Shown: piece after piece, positions 18,379 through 26,455 of the stretch
How positions within the stretch are numbered: position 1 is the stretch's first letter
Layout: every line of letters begins with the position of its first letter
The notes under the pieces: model-generated
Databases searched by the model: none
Told to the model about the DNA's origin: nothing
What the model saw: only the letters and a program-made list of their open reading frames with translations
Position numbers and translations under genes: made by a program
Source of the DNA: Agromyces sp. NDB4Y10
GTDB lineage: Bacteria; Actinomycetota; Actinomycetes; Actinomycetales; Microbacteriaceae
Direction: 5' to 3'
Length of the DNA: 64,000 nucleotides
Assembly (NCBI RefSeq): GCF_001620055.1
Contig: NZ_LQGY01000024.1
Location: 1 to 64,000, forward strand

Positions 18379-19704
18379 TCAGAGCACGCTGATGGGCTTG
18401 ACGATGTCGGCGTAGATGAGCAGCGCGCTCATGCCGCCGAGCACGATCACCACCGCGAAGGTCAGCGGCATGAGGCGTGCGAGGTCGACGGGACCCGGAT
18501 CGGGTCGCCGGCGCAGCTTGGCCCATCCGCGGCGGATCGCCTCCCACAGCGCGCCCGCGATGTGCCCGCCGTCGAGCGGCAGCAGCGGGATCAGGTTGAA
18601 CACGAACAGCGCCACGTTGAGCGAGGCGAGCAGGCCCACGAGGAAGGCCGCGCGCGAGGCCACGGGCACCTCATCGAGGCTCGCGACCTCGCCGGCGACG
18701 CGGCCCACGCCGACGACGCTGATCGGGCCGTTCGCGTCGCGCTCCTCGGGTCCGAACGCGGCCTCGGCGACGTCCACCATGCGCTGGGGCAGGTTCAGGA
18801 TGATGTTCGCCACGCCCGTGATGTTCTCGCCGACCGTGGGCAGGATCGCCGTCGCGGGTTGCCGCACCGTCTCCGACGCCGGCCCGATGCCGATGAAGCC
18901 GACCTCGACCGTGACCGGCTCCCCCGCGTCATCCGTCACGACCCGACCGCGCTCGTCGGTGACGTACCGTTCGCTGAGCAGCGGCGTGACCTCGAGGGTC
19001 ACCTCCTCGCCGTCGCGCAGCACGACCACGTCGATGGGCTGACCGGGGTGGTCGCGGATGATCGCGGTCGACTCCGTCCACGAGGCGATGGCGGTGCCAT
19101 CGACCGAGAGGAGCTCGTCGCCGGGCTGCAGGCCGGCTTCGGCGCCGGGCGCCTCGGGATCACCGGGTTCGCAGGTCTGCCGCTCGCTCGTGGCCGGGAG
19201 CGCGCACTCGGAGACCGAGCCGATGGTCGTGGACGGCTGTGCGACGCCGAACCCCATGAGCAGGATCGCGAACAGCACGATCGCGAGCAGGAGGTTCATC
19301 AGCGGGCCGCCGAACATCACGATGACGCGCTTCCACACCGGCAGCAGGTAGAACGCGCGGTGCTCGTCGCCCGGGGTGATCGACTCGGCGCTCGAGGCGC
19401 GCGCATCCTGCACCATGCCGCGGAGGAAGCTCGTACTCCCCTCGCCGGCCTGCTCGCCCTTGCCCGGCGGGAACATGCCGATCATCGCGATGTAGCCGCC
19501 GAGCGGGATCGCCTTGATGCCGTACTCGGTCTCGCCGCGCCGCTTCGACCAGATCGTCGGGCCGAAGCCGATCATGTACTGCGTCACCTTGACGCCGAAG
19601 AGCTTGGCGGGCACGAGGTGTCCGATCTCGTGCAGGCCGATGGAGACGGCGAGGCCGACGACGATGATCAGGACGCCGACGACGAAGGCGAGCACGGTTT
19701 CCAC
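18379..19704 (-). CDS. rseP: RseP/RIP site-2 metalloprotease
   Basis: This 441-residue intramembrane zinc protease has the active-site HEIGH motif at residues 25-29 (GLHEIGHLVPAKLFGV) and the second catalytic motif LLPLDGGHIAG near the C-terminus. A PDZ domain lies in between (about residues 190-250, AEAGLQPGDELLSVDGTAI). Four membrane segments fit the family. It cleaves anti-sigma factors or leftover signal peptides within the membrane. The start is a GTG at 19704, behind TACGAT with six-base spacing. Its stop touches that of the LtrA gene. Confidence 0.94.
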   Translation of the reverse strand: METVLAFVVGVLIIVVGLAVSIGLHEIGHLVPAKLFGVKVTQYMIGFGPTIWSKRRGETEYGIKAIPLGGYIAMIGMFPPGKGEQAGEGSTSFLRGMVQDARASSAESITPGDEHRAFYLLPVWKRVIVMFGGPLMNLLLAIVLFAILLMGFGVAQPSTTIGSVSECALPATSERQTCEPGDPEAPGAEAGLQPGDELLSVDGTAIASWTESTAIIRDHPGQPIDVVVLRDGEEVTLEVTPLLSERYVTDERGRVVTDDAGEPVTVEVGFIGIGPASETVRQPATAILPTVGENITGVANIILNLPQRMVDVAEAAFGPEERDANGPISVVGVGRVAGEVASLDEVPVASRAAFLVGLLASLNVALFVFNLIPLLPLDGGHIAGALWEAIRRGWAKLRRRPDPGPVDLARLMPLTFAVVIVLGGMSALLIYADIVKPISVL

Positions 19705-19716
19705 CCCGTCATCGTA
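19705..19716 (-). promoter_or_regulatory. -10 element of a leaderless promoter (rseP)
   Basis: TACGAT (19716-19711, minus strand), six bases, then the GTG at 19704; no ribosome site. Confidence 0.55.
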
Positions 19717-19777
19717 GGGCCGGCGGCTCGGTGCGCGCTGTCCGTGCGCTGTGAGCGGATGCCTCGGGCGGGCACCG

Positions 19778-19806
19778 GTCGCGTGGTCGCGCCGACGACC
19801 CGCGAC
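19778..19806 (-). terminator. Probable terminator after dxr
   Basis: GTCGCGTGGTC (19778-19788) pairs with GACCCGCGAC (19797-19806) as a 10-bp stem with one bulged base and an 8-base loop. It begins 9 bases beyond the dxr stop. With a separate -10 box in front of rseP, this suggests that dxr and rseP are not one transcript. Confidence 0.45.
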
Positions 19807-19815
19807 GGGACGCGA

Positions 19816-20901
19816 TCAGCGCCGCGCGATGCGCAGGTCGGCCTGCCGTCGCGCGGTGCGCTCGGCCTCGGCGAGCGCGTCGACGCTGAGCTCGCCCGAG
19901 GACGCCTCGTGCGACTCGACCACGTCGCCGACGGTGTCGACGATGTCGGTGAAGCCGATGCGCCCGTCGTGGAAGGCCGCGACGGCCTGCTCGTTGGCGG
20001 CGTTGAAGACGGCCGGGTACTCGCCTCCCGCCCGGCCCACCTGCTTGGCGAGCCGCACGGCCGGGAACGCCGCCTCGTCGAGCGGCTCGAACGTCCACTG
20101 CTGCGCCGTGGTCCAGTCGAGCGGACGCCCGGCGGCCGCGACGCGGTGCGGCCAGTCGAGGCCGAGGGAGATCGGCAGCCGCATGTCGGGCGGCGACGCC
20201 TGCGCGATCGTCGAGCCGTCGATGAACTCGACCATCGAGTGCACGATCGACTGCGGGTGCACGACCACGTCGATGCGATCGTAGTCGACGTCGAAGAGCA
20301 GGTGCGCCTCGATGACCTCGAGGCCCTTGTTCACGAGCGTGGCCGAGTTGGTCGTCACGACGAGCCCCATGTCCCACGTGGGGTGCGCGAGCGCGTCGGC
20401 GGGCGTCACGTCGCCGAGCTCGTCCCGCGTCCTCCCGCGGAAGGGTCCACCCGACGCCGTGAGCACGAGCCGGCGCACCTCGTGGTCGGTGCCCGAGCGC
20501 AGCGCCTGCGCGATGGCGGAGTGCTCCGAGTCCACGGGCACGATCTGCCCGGGCGCGGCGAGCCGCGTCACCAGGTCGCCGCCGACGATGAGCGACTCCT
20601 TGTTCGCCAGGGCGAGCGTCATACCGCGCTCGAGGGTCGCGATCGTCGGGCCGAGGCCCACCGATCCGGTGATGCCGTTCAGCACGACGTCGGCGTCGAC
20701 GCTGCGCACGAGCTGCACGGCCTCCTCGACGCCGACCGCGGTGTGCTCCACGCCGAACTCCTCGGCCTGGCGCTCGAGCTCGGCGCGGTTGGAGCCGACG
20801 GCGAGCCCCACCACGTCGAAGCGGTTGGGGTTCGCGCGGATGACGTCGAGCGCCTGCGTGCCGATGGAACCCGTGGACCCGAGGATGATGACGCTGCGCA
20901 C
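19816..20901 (-). CDS. dxr: 1-deoxy-D-xylulose-5-phosphate reductoisomerase
   Basis: This 361-residue enzyme of the methylerythritol phosphate isoprenoid route converts deoxyxylulose phosphate to methylerythritol phosphate with NADPH. The N-terminal dinucleotide fold is [16 protein letters not shown] (residues 6-21). [13 protein letters not shown] and VDSEHSAI follow, together with the substrate-binding segment [10 protein letters not shown] and the metal region around HPTWDMG. The length is slightly short of the E. coli enzyme, as in other Actinobacteria. The GTG start at 20901 is preceded by TAGAGT with six-base spacing. Confidence 0.96.
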   Translation of the reverse strand: MRSVIILGSTGSIGTQALDVIRANPNRFDVVGLAVGSNRAELERQAEEFGVEHTAVGVEEAVQLVRSVDADVVLNGITGSVGLGPTIATLERGMTLALANKESLIVGGDLVTRLAAPGQIVPVDSEHSAIAQALRSGTDHEVRRLVLTASGGPFRGRTRDELGDVTPADALAHPTWDMGLVVTTNSATLVNKGLEVIEAHLLFDVDYDRIDVVVHPQSIVHSMVEFIDGSTIAQASPPDMRLPISLGLDWPHRVAAAGRPLDWTTAQQWTFEPLDEAAFPAVRLAKQVGRAGGEYPAVFNAANEQAVAAFHDGRIGFTDIVDTVGDVVESHEASSGELSVDALAEAERTARRQADLRIARR

Positions 20902-20913
20902 GCGACCACTCTA
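20902..20913 (-). promoter_or_regulatory. -10 element of a leaderless promoter (dxr)
   Basis: TAGAGT (20913-20908, minus strand), six bases, then the GTG at 20901. It lies in the 26-base gap after the gene at 20928-21569. Confidence 0.55.
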
Positions 20914-20927
20914 GGCCGGGGGTGCGC

Positions 20928-21569
20928 TCAGTCGCGCGGCAGCACGGCGACGGATGCCGCGACCCGTCCCGGCACGGCGACGTCGTGCAACCGCACCCGA
21001 TCCCACCGCGACCCGAACTCCGGCAGGGTGCGCGTGATCCGTCCGATCCCGTCGTCGTGCACCGGGTCGGAGACCGCGAGGAGCGCGGGTTCGATGACGC
21101 CCACGTGGCCGACCGCCCGGAGCAGCGCCGACTTCCGCGCCCACAGCTGCGCGCGGACGAGCGGGCGCGCCACGGGATCGAGGTCGGCGAGGCGCTCCCG
21201 TTCCTCCGGGTGCAGCGCGGCCTCGTCGACGAGCGGCGCCGACGCGATGGTCGCCGGTTCGAGGCCCACCCCGAGCGGATGCCGCGTGCCGACGGCCGCG
21301 ACCACGACGCTGCCGGCGATCCCGGCATCGGCGTACCAGCGCCCGCCGGCCGCGGTCGTGGGGTAGACCACCGTCGGGCTGCCGTGCCGTGCGCCGCACT
21401 CCGCGCAGCCGTGGTCGAGTTCGATGTCGTCCGCGGGCACGTCGGCCGAGTCGGCCAGGTGGGCGCGGAGCACGGCCTCGACGGCGGGAGCCCGTCGACC
21501 GCCGACGACGACCACGGCGCTGGCGCCCGTGTCGCCCAGGGCGACGACGTCGTGCTCGGTGAGGTCCAT
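20928..21569 (-). CDS. 4'-phosphopantetheinyl transferase superfamily-like protein
   Basis: This 213-residue protein shows a weak but coherent match to Sfp/HetI-type phosphopantetheinyl transferases, which load carrier proteins with the coenzyme A arm. A CAECGARHGSPTV block (residues about 55-67) resembles the C..C...HG.P.V segment of these enzymes. The helix LHPEERERLADLDPVARPLVRAQLWARKSALLRAVG matches the region that normally carries the W.xKEA magnesium/CoA motif. Here that motif reads WARKSA, so the acidic residue is replaced by Ser. The start is set at the ATG 21569, with CATCAT six bases upstream. Given the changed motif, loss of activity is possible. Confidence 0.58.
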   Translation of the reverse strand: MDLTEHDVVALGDTGASAVVVVGGRRAPAVEAVLRAHLADSADVPADDIELDHGCAECGARHGSPTVVYPTTAAGGRWYADAGIAGSVVVAAVGTRHPLGVGLEPATIASAPLVDEAALHPEERERLADLDPVARPLVRAQLWARKSALLRAVGHVGVIEPALLAVSDPVHDDGIGRITRTLPEFGSRWDRVRLHDVAVPGRVAASVAVLPRD

Positions 21570-21642
21570 GCGCCAATGATGGCGCACCTGCGGCATGCGT
21601 CCGAGCCCGCGGGATATTCCGCTGCGCGCATGGGCCGTGGCG

Positions 21643-21654
21643 TACCGTCGGACC
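21643..21654 (+). promoter_or_regulatory. -10 element of a leaderless promoter (acyltransferase gene)
   Basis: TACCGT (21643-21648), six bases, then the GTG at 21655. On the opposite strand CATCAT (21581-21576) lies six bases before the ATG at 21569, so both divergent genes have the same architecture. Confidence 0.5.
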
Positions 21655-22416
21655 GTGAGTGAGATCGAGGCCGACGCCGTTCCCGCCCCGCGGTCGAAGC
21701 CGGGCCCCGTCTACGGCATCGTCCGAGGCGTCCTCCGCCCGCTCGTCCGCCTCATCTACCGGCCGCGCATCACGGGCGCCGAGCTCGTGCCGAAGTCCGG
21801 ACCGGTCATCCTCGCCTCCAACCACCTGTCCTTCGTCGACAGCGTGGTGATCCCGCTCGCCGCACCCCGCCCCGTGCAGTTCCTCGCCAAGTCGCACTAC
21901 TTCACCGGCACGGGCGTGAAGGGCTGGCTGTCTCGCACCTTCTTCACGGCGATCGGCGCCGTGAGCGTCGAGCGCGGCGCGGGCGCGCAGGCGCAGGCGG
22001 CGCTCGACCAGGGGCGGCGGATCCTCGAGTCCGGCAGCGCGTTCGCGCTGTACCCGGAGGGCACGCGCTCGCTCGACGGGCGCCTCTACCGCGGCCGGAC
22101 GGGGGTGGCCTGGCTGGCCCTGACCACGGGTGCCCGCGTGGTCCCGGTGGGACTCGTCGGCACGCAGGAGATCCAGCCCGTGGGTTCCCGGATGCCGCGC
22201 GTGCGGCCGGTGCAGGTGCACTTCGGCGCGCCGATCGACGTCAGCCGCCACGGCGCGGCGACCTCGGGTCGCGCACGCCGCGCCGCGACGGACGAGATCA
22301 TGGCCGCCATCCACGCCCTGACCGGACAGGATCTCGCCGAGGCCTACAACGAGGCCCCGCCGCAGGGCACGCTCGCGCGCCTCGCCGACCGCGTCGCACC
22401 GCGCGAGCGGGTCTGA
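21655..22416 (+). CDS. 1-acyl-sn-glycerol-3-phosphate acyltransferase (PlsC family)
   Basis: This 253-residue membrane-associated acyltransferase has the HX4D catalytic motif in SNHLSFVDS (about residues 64-72). Substrate motif FAKSHYF-like LAKSHYFTGTGVKGWLSRTFF follows, then EGTRSLDGRLYRGRTGVAWLAL with the phosphate-binding EGTRS. It likely transfers an acyl chain to lysophosphatidate during phospholipid synthesis. A longer open frame upstream exists, but the GTG at 21655 sits six bases behind a TACCGT box and begins the normal family N-terminus. The next gene, a lipoprotein, starts 46 bases downstream. Confidence 0.88.
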   Translation: MSEIEADAVPAPRSKPGPVYGIVRGVLRPLVRLIYRPRITGAELVPKSGPVILASNHLSFVDSVVIPLAAPRPVQFLAKSHYFTGTGVKGWLSRTFFTAIGAVSVERGAGAQAQAALDQGRRILESGSAFALYPEGTRSLDGRLYRGRTGVAWLALTTGARVVPVGLVGTQEIQPVGSRMPRVRPVQVHFGAPIDVSRHGAATSGRARRAATDEIMAAIHALTGQDLAEAYNEAPPQGTLARLADRVAPRERV

Positions 22417-22449
22417 TCGCGCGTTCAGCCTTCGGGAAGCGCCCTTCGC

Positions 22450-22462
22450 TAGGGTCGTGCCG
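22450..22462 (+). promoter_or_regulatory. -10 element of a near-leaderless promoter (lipoprotein gene)
   Basis: TAGGGT (22450-22455) is followed by seven bases and the ATG at 22463, with no ribosome site. Confidence 0.45.
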
Positions 22463-23374
22463 ATGAGGACGAGGGTGCGCACGTGGATCGCCGCGATCGC
22501 GGCATCCGTCGCCCTCGTGCTCGCCGGGTGCGCGCCGCAGCCCGGGTTCGACCGCGGCGACGAGCCGTCCGAGCGCCGCATCCCCTCGACCGACGCGTTC
22601 GACCCGGGCTTCATCGTGAGCGACGACGCGTTCTTCGACGGCCGGGCGATGGACGAGCGCGAGATCCAGGAGTTCCTCGAGGCGCGTGACTGCCGCCCCG
22701 TCGACGACGTGCCGTGCCTGGCCGACCACGTCGAACCGGTCGCGCCGGTGCCGGCCGTCGGGCCCCGCCACTGCGATGCCGTCGAGGGCGGCGACGCGGT
22801 GCCCGCGAGCCGGATCATCGCCGCGGTCGCGGAGGCCTGCGGCGTGAGCCCGCGCGTGCTGCTCGTGCTCCTGCAGAAGGAGCAGTCGCTGCTCACCCGT
22901 CCCAGCGTGTTCGGCTACGAGCGCGCGACCGGCTACGCGTGCCCCGACGACGCCGACTGCGATGCCCGCTACTTCGGCTTCTTCAACCAGGTCTACCGGG
23001 CGGGCTGGCAGTTCCGGCAGTACACCGCCGAGCCCGACCGGCAGTACCGGGTGGGTTCGGTCGAGGTCGGGTACCACCCGGATGCCGCGTGCGGGTCGAG
23101 CACCGTCCGCATCCGCAACCAGGCCACCGCGAACCTCTACAACTACACGCCGTACCAGCCGAACGAGGCGGTGCTCGCCGACCCGTCGGGCGGCGACGAC
23201 TGCTCGGCGTACGGGAACCTCAACTTCTGGCGGCTCTGGCACCGCTGGTTCGGCGACCCGCAGGCCGAGCGGCTCCCGGCGTACTTCCCGCCCTGCTCGC
23301 GGCTGGTCGGCGGCTACACCTGCCCGCCGGCGGTGCCCCCGGTGCCGGACGCCGATCCGCGCGCGGCCGGCTGA
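22463..23374 (+). CDS. Secreted lipoprotein with an uncharacterised actinobacterial extracellular domain
   Basis: This 303-residue protein has a lipoprotein signal (MRTRVRTWIAAIAASVALVLAGC; the Cys near residue 23 follows LAG). The mature part holds a conserved-looking module: ARVLLVLLQKEQSLLT-type helix (SPRVLLVLLQKEQSLLTRPS), then GFFNQVYRAGWQFRQY, VRIRNQATANLYNYTPYQPN, and YGNLNFWRLWHRWFGD. I remember similar modules in secreted actinobacterial proteins near peptidoglycan- or carbohydrate-active domains, but no biochemical role. The helix with KEQS and the Tyr/Asn-rich segments suggest a lysozyme-like or glycan-binding fold; that is inference. Six Cys in the mature part could form disulphides. 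Confidence 0.7.
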   Translation: MRTRVRTWIAAIAASVALVLAGCAPQPGFDRGDEPSERRIPSTDAFDPGFIVSDDAFFDGRAMDEREIQEFLEARDCRPVDDVPCLADHVEPVAPVPAVGPRHCDAVEGGDAVPASRIIAAVAEACGVSPRVLLVLLQKEQSLLTRPSVFGYERATGYACPDDADCDARYFGFFNQVYRAGWQFRQYTAEPDRQYRVGSVEVGYHPDAACGSSTVRIRNQATANLYNYTPYQPNEAVLADPSGGDDCSAYGNLNFWRLWHRWFGDPQAERLPAYFPPCSRLVGGYTCPPAVPPVPDADPRAAG

Positions 23375-23383
23375 CCCGCCGGG

Positions 23384-23869
23384 TCAGTCGTCGACCCCGC
23401 GCACGACGGCGACGGGCTCGTGGCGGACCGGGAAGTTCACCGACGCGGCGATGAAGCACTTCTCGGACGCCTCGTGGTGCAGCGCGTCGGCGAGCTCGCG
23501 CATGGACGGATCCGCCACGGTGACGCGGGGGCGCAGCACGGCCTCGACGAGGCGCCCGCCGCCCCGACCGTCCTCCTGCATCGTCGCCGTCGCGGCATCC
23601 GAGTACCCGACGACGACCACGCCATGATTGGTCGCGACGTGGAGGTACGAGAGCATGTGGCACTGGCTGAGCGCCGCCAGCACGAGCTCCTCGGGGTTCC
23701 AGCGGTCGCGGTCGCCGTGGAACGCCCGGTCGCTCGAGCCGGCGATCTCGTGCAACTTGCCCTCGGCGCGCACCACGTGCTGCCGCCCGTAGGCGCGATA
23801 CGACGCCGTGCCCTCGCCTCGGTCGCCCTGCCACTCGAGTTCGATCGCGTACCGGTGCTCGCCGAGCAT
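23384..23869 (-). CDS. OsmC family peroxiredoxin-like protein
   Basis: This 161-residue protein has the OsmC fold signatures. WNPEELVLAALSQCHMLSYLHVA carries the first redox Cys, and HHEASEKCFIAASVNFPV carries the second. OsmC/Ohr proteins reduce organic hydroperoxides through this Cys pair. The central SQCH rather than the Ohr-type SACF points to a general OsmC member. The start is the ATG at 23869 with a strong GGAGGAGG site. It converges with the lipoprotein gene, only 9 bases between the stops, and diverges from gabT. Confidence 0.87.
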   Translation of the reverse strand: MLGEHRYAIELEWQGDRGEGTASYRAYGRQHVVRAEGKLHEIAGSSDRAFHGDRDRWNPEELVLAALSQCHMLSYLHVATNHGVVVVGYSDAATATMQEDGRGGGRLVEAVLRPRVTVADPSMRELADALHHEASEKCFIAASVNFPVRHEPVAVVRGVDD

Positions 23870-23949
23870 GGGGCCTCCTCCCGGCAGCGGATGCCGCCTC
23901 GTCGTCGATTCTGCACGAGCCCGCCGACGGCCCGTCGGGTCCGCGGCGA

Positions 23950-23964
23950 TAAGCTGGTCCGACC
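23950..23964 (+). promoter_or_regulatory. -10-like element before gabT
   Basis: TAAGCT (23950-23955) is followed by nine bases and the ATG at 23965. The message would have a leader of zero to three bases. Confidence 0.4.
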
Positions 23965-25353
23965 ATGACTGACACCCAGATCCCCGTCGAGTCCCTCCCC
24001 GCCGAGTCGAGCGCGCAGGCCGCCGCCGTGCCGCAGGAGCGACGGGTCGTCACCGCCATCCCCGGCCCGAAGTCGCAGGAACTCCACGCCCGGCGCACCG
24101 CGGTCGTGTCCTCGGGCGTCTCGAGCGTGCTGCCCGTCTACATCGAGCGCGCGAACGGCGCGATCCTCGTCGACGTCGACGGCAACCGATTCCTCGACTT
24201 CGGCGCCGGCATCGGCGTGACCACCGCCGGCCACACGCCCGCCAACGTGGTCGAGGCGATCACCGGGCAGGCGCGCGACGTACTGCACACGCTCTTCACC
24301 ATCACGCCGTACGAGGAGTACGTGCGCGTCGCCGAGCTGCTCGCCGAGCACACCCCCGGCGACTTCCCGAAGAAGACGGTGCTCGTGAACTCCGGTGCCG
24401 AGGCGGTCGAGAACGGCGTGAAGATCGCCCGCAAGCACACCGGCCGCCGTGCCGTGGCCGTGCTCGACCACGCCTACCACGGCCGCACGAACCTCACGAT
24501 GGCCATGAACTACAAGGCCATGCCGTACGCGACCGGCTTCGGTCCGCTCGCGGGGGACGTCTACCACGCGCCGAGCTCCTACCCCTTCCGCGACGGGCTC
24601 TCGGGCGAGGAGGCGGCCGAGCGCACCATCGGCTACCTCGAGAAGGTCGTCGGCGCCACCGACCTGGCCTGCCTCGTCGTCGAGCCGATCCAGGGCGAGG
24701 GCGGCTTCATGGTCTACGCCGACGGGTTCCTCCCGGCGCTGCAGGAGTGGTGCACGGCGAACGGCGTCGTGATGATCGCCGACGAGATCCAGTCGGGCAT
24801 GGCCCGGACGGGCCGCTACTACGCCGCCGAGCACTTCGGCTGGGTGCCCGACCTGGTGCTCACCGCGAAGGGCATCGCCGCGGGCATGCCGCTCGCCGCC
24901 GTCACCGGTCGCGCCGAGATCATGGATGCGTCGCAGCCCGGCGGGCTCGGTGGCACCTTCGGCGGCAACCCGGTGGCGTGCGCCGCCGCGGTCGCCGTCT
25001 TCGAGGCGATCGAGCAGGAGGACCTGCTCGCCGAGGGCCGCCGCATCGAGGCGACCCTGACCGCCGGGCTCGATCGGCTCCGCGAGAAGTACGACGTGAT
25101 CGGCGACATCCGCGGCCGCGGCGCGATGATCGCGATCGAGCTCGTGAAGCCGGGCACCGCCGAGACGACGAAGGAGCCGAACCCCGGGGCGGTGTCGGCG
25201 CTCGTCGCGCACGCCGCCCAGCAGGGCGTGCTGTTCCTCAGCGCCGGCACGTGGGGCAACGTCCTCCGCTTCCTCCCGAGCCTGCGCATGACCGACGAGC
25301 TCATCGCCGACGCGCTCGGCGTGCTCGACGACGCGTTCGCGACCCTCGCCTGA
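23965..25353 (+). CDS. gabT: 4-aminobutyrate transaminase
   Basis: This 462-residue class III aminotransferase is PLP-dependent. DHAYHGRTNLTMAMNYKAMPY is the cofactor phosphate region, VVEPIQGEGGF and IADEIQSGMARTG carry the conserved Glu and Asp, and TAKGIAAGMPLAAVTGR carries the PLP lysine. GGNPVACAAA follows. It moves the amino group of 4-aminobutyrate to 2-oxoglutarate, giving succinate semialdehyde. It is followed after 2 bases by an asparaginase gene, and downstream the polyamine transporter converges on it. With the aldehyde dehydrogenase at 48529 it would complete conversion of putrescine carbon to succinate. Confidence 0.92.
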   Translation: MTDTQIPVESLPAESSAQAAAVPQERRVVTAIPGPKSQELHARRTAVVSSGVSSVLPVYIERANGAILVDVDGNRFLDFGAGIGVTTAGHTPANVVEAITGQARDVLHTLFTITPYEEYVRVAELLAEHTPGDFPKKTVLVNSGAEAVENGVKIARKHTGRRAVAVLDHAYHGRTNLTMAMNYKAMPYATGFGPLAGDVYHAPSSYPFRDGLSGEEAAERTIGYLEKVVGATDLACLVVEPIQGEGGFMVYADGFLPALQEWCTANGVVMIADEIQSGMARTGRYYAAEHFGWVPDLVLTAKGIAAGMPLAAVTGRAEIMDASQPGGLGGTFGGNPVACAAAVAVFEAIEQEDLLAEGRRIEATLTAGLDRLREKYDVIGDIRGRGAMIAIELVKPGTAETTKEPNPGAVSALVAHAAQQGVLFLSAGTWGNVLRFLPSLRMTDELIADALGVLDDAFATLA

Positions 25354-25355
25354 AC

Positions 25356-26345
25356 GTGGAGGGCACCTTCCGCGCCTCCGATGCCGTCGAGCTCGCCGTG
25401 GTCGAGCGGGGCGGCTTCGCCGAGTCCCGCCACGTCGGCTCGGCGATCGTGCTCGCGCCCGACGGCGAGGTGGTCCGCACGCTCGGCGATGTGCGGACGC
25501 CGATCCTCCCCCGCTCGAGCATGAAGCCGTTCCAGGCCGTCGCCGCGATGACCTCGGGCGTGAGCCTCCGCGGTGAGGATGCGGCCATCGCGACCGCGAG
25601 CCATACCGGCACCGCGCGCCACGTCGCGCTCGTCCGCGCGCTGCTCGCGCGGGCCGCCCTGCCCGCGTCCGCGCTCCGCTGCCCCGCCGAGTACCCCACC
25701 GACCGCGAGGCGCGCGACGAGCTCGTGCGGCAGGGGCTGCGGCCCGAGTCGATCACGATGAACTGCTCGGGCAAGCACGCCGCGATGCTGCTCGCCTGCC
25801 ACGCCAACGAGTGGCCCCTCGACGGGTACCTCGACCTCGACCACCCCCTGCAGAAGCGGGTGCTCGACGTGGTCGAGCGGCTCACCGGCGAGCGTCCCGC
25901 CGCCACGGTGATCGACGGCTGCGGCGCGCCCGTGCACGCCCTCAGCCTCACCGCCCTCGCCCGTGGGATCCAGAAGATCACCACGTCGTCGACCTCCTCG
26001 CCGTTCGCGCTGTTCCGCGAGGCGGCGGCGCTCACCGAGGCGGTGCGCGCCAACGGCTGGGCCGTCGCCGGCCCGGGCCGCACCGACACCGTCGCGATCG
26101 AGCGGCTCGGCGTCTTCGCCAAGTTCGGCGCCGAGGGCGTCCAGGTCATGACCGCCCCCGACGGCACCACGGTCGCGCTCAAGATCCTCGACGGCTCCCC
26201 GCGCGCCCTCGCGATCGTCGCCGCGCGCCTGCTCGCCGCCGCGGGAGCGCTCGAGGCGTCGGCCGTCGACGCGGCCGAGCCCGCCCTCGGCCTCGAGGTC
26301 CTCGGCGGCGGCGCCGTGGTCGGCCGGATCCGCGCGACGGTCTGA
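25356..26345 (+). CDS. L-asparaginase, Rhizobium etli type (asparaginase II family)
   Basis: This 329-residue protein belongs to the asparaginase family without the threonine-type fold. RSSMKPFQAVAAMTSG (near residue 50), ASHTGTARHVALVRALL, and MNCSGKHAAMLLACHANEW are its hallmark blocks, followed by VIDGCGAPVHALSLTALARG. The SK pairs (SMK and SGK) fit the serine-lysine active site described for the R. etli enzyme. It releases ammonia from asparagine. The GTG start at 25356 lies two bases after the gabT stop, so the two are coupled; no ribosome site stands out. A regular hairpin follows its stop. Confidence 0.85.
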   Translation: MEGTFRASDAVELAVVERGGFAESRHVGSAIVLAPDGEVVRTLGDVRTPILPRSSMKPFQAVAAMTSGVSLRGEDAAIATASHTGTARHVALVRALLARAALPASALRCPAEYPTDREARDELVRQGLRPESITMNCSGKHAAMLLACHANEWPLDGYLDLDHPLQKRVLDVVERLTGERPAATVIDGCGAPVHALSLTALARGIQKITTSSTSSPFALFREAAALTEAVRANGWAVAGPGRTDTVAIERLGVFAKFGAEGVQVMTAPDGTTVALKILDGSPRALAIVAARLLAAAGALEASAVDAAEPALGLEVLGGGAVVGRIRATV

Positions 26346-26395
26346 GTCGGCGCCGGCGAACCGGACCCCGCGCACGCAGCCGACGCCTGGACGAC

Positions 26396-26437
26396 CGAGC
26401 GGATGCCGCGCCCTGCTCGGGTCGCGGCATCCGCTCG
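26396..26437. terminator. Bidirectional terminator hairpin built on GGATGCC/GGCATCC
   Basis: A perfect 15-bp inverted repeat (26396-26410 with 26423-26437, 12-base loop) lies between the converging asparaginase and potC stops. As at 5130-5160, the arms contain CGGATGCCGCG and its complement. Confidence 0.75.
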
Positions 26438-26455
26438 TCGCTGCGTCGGGGCGGG

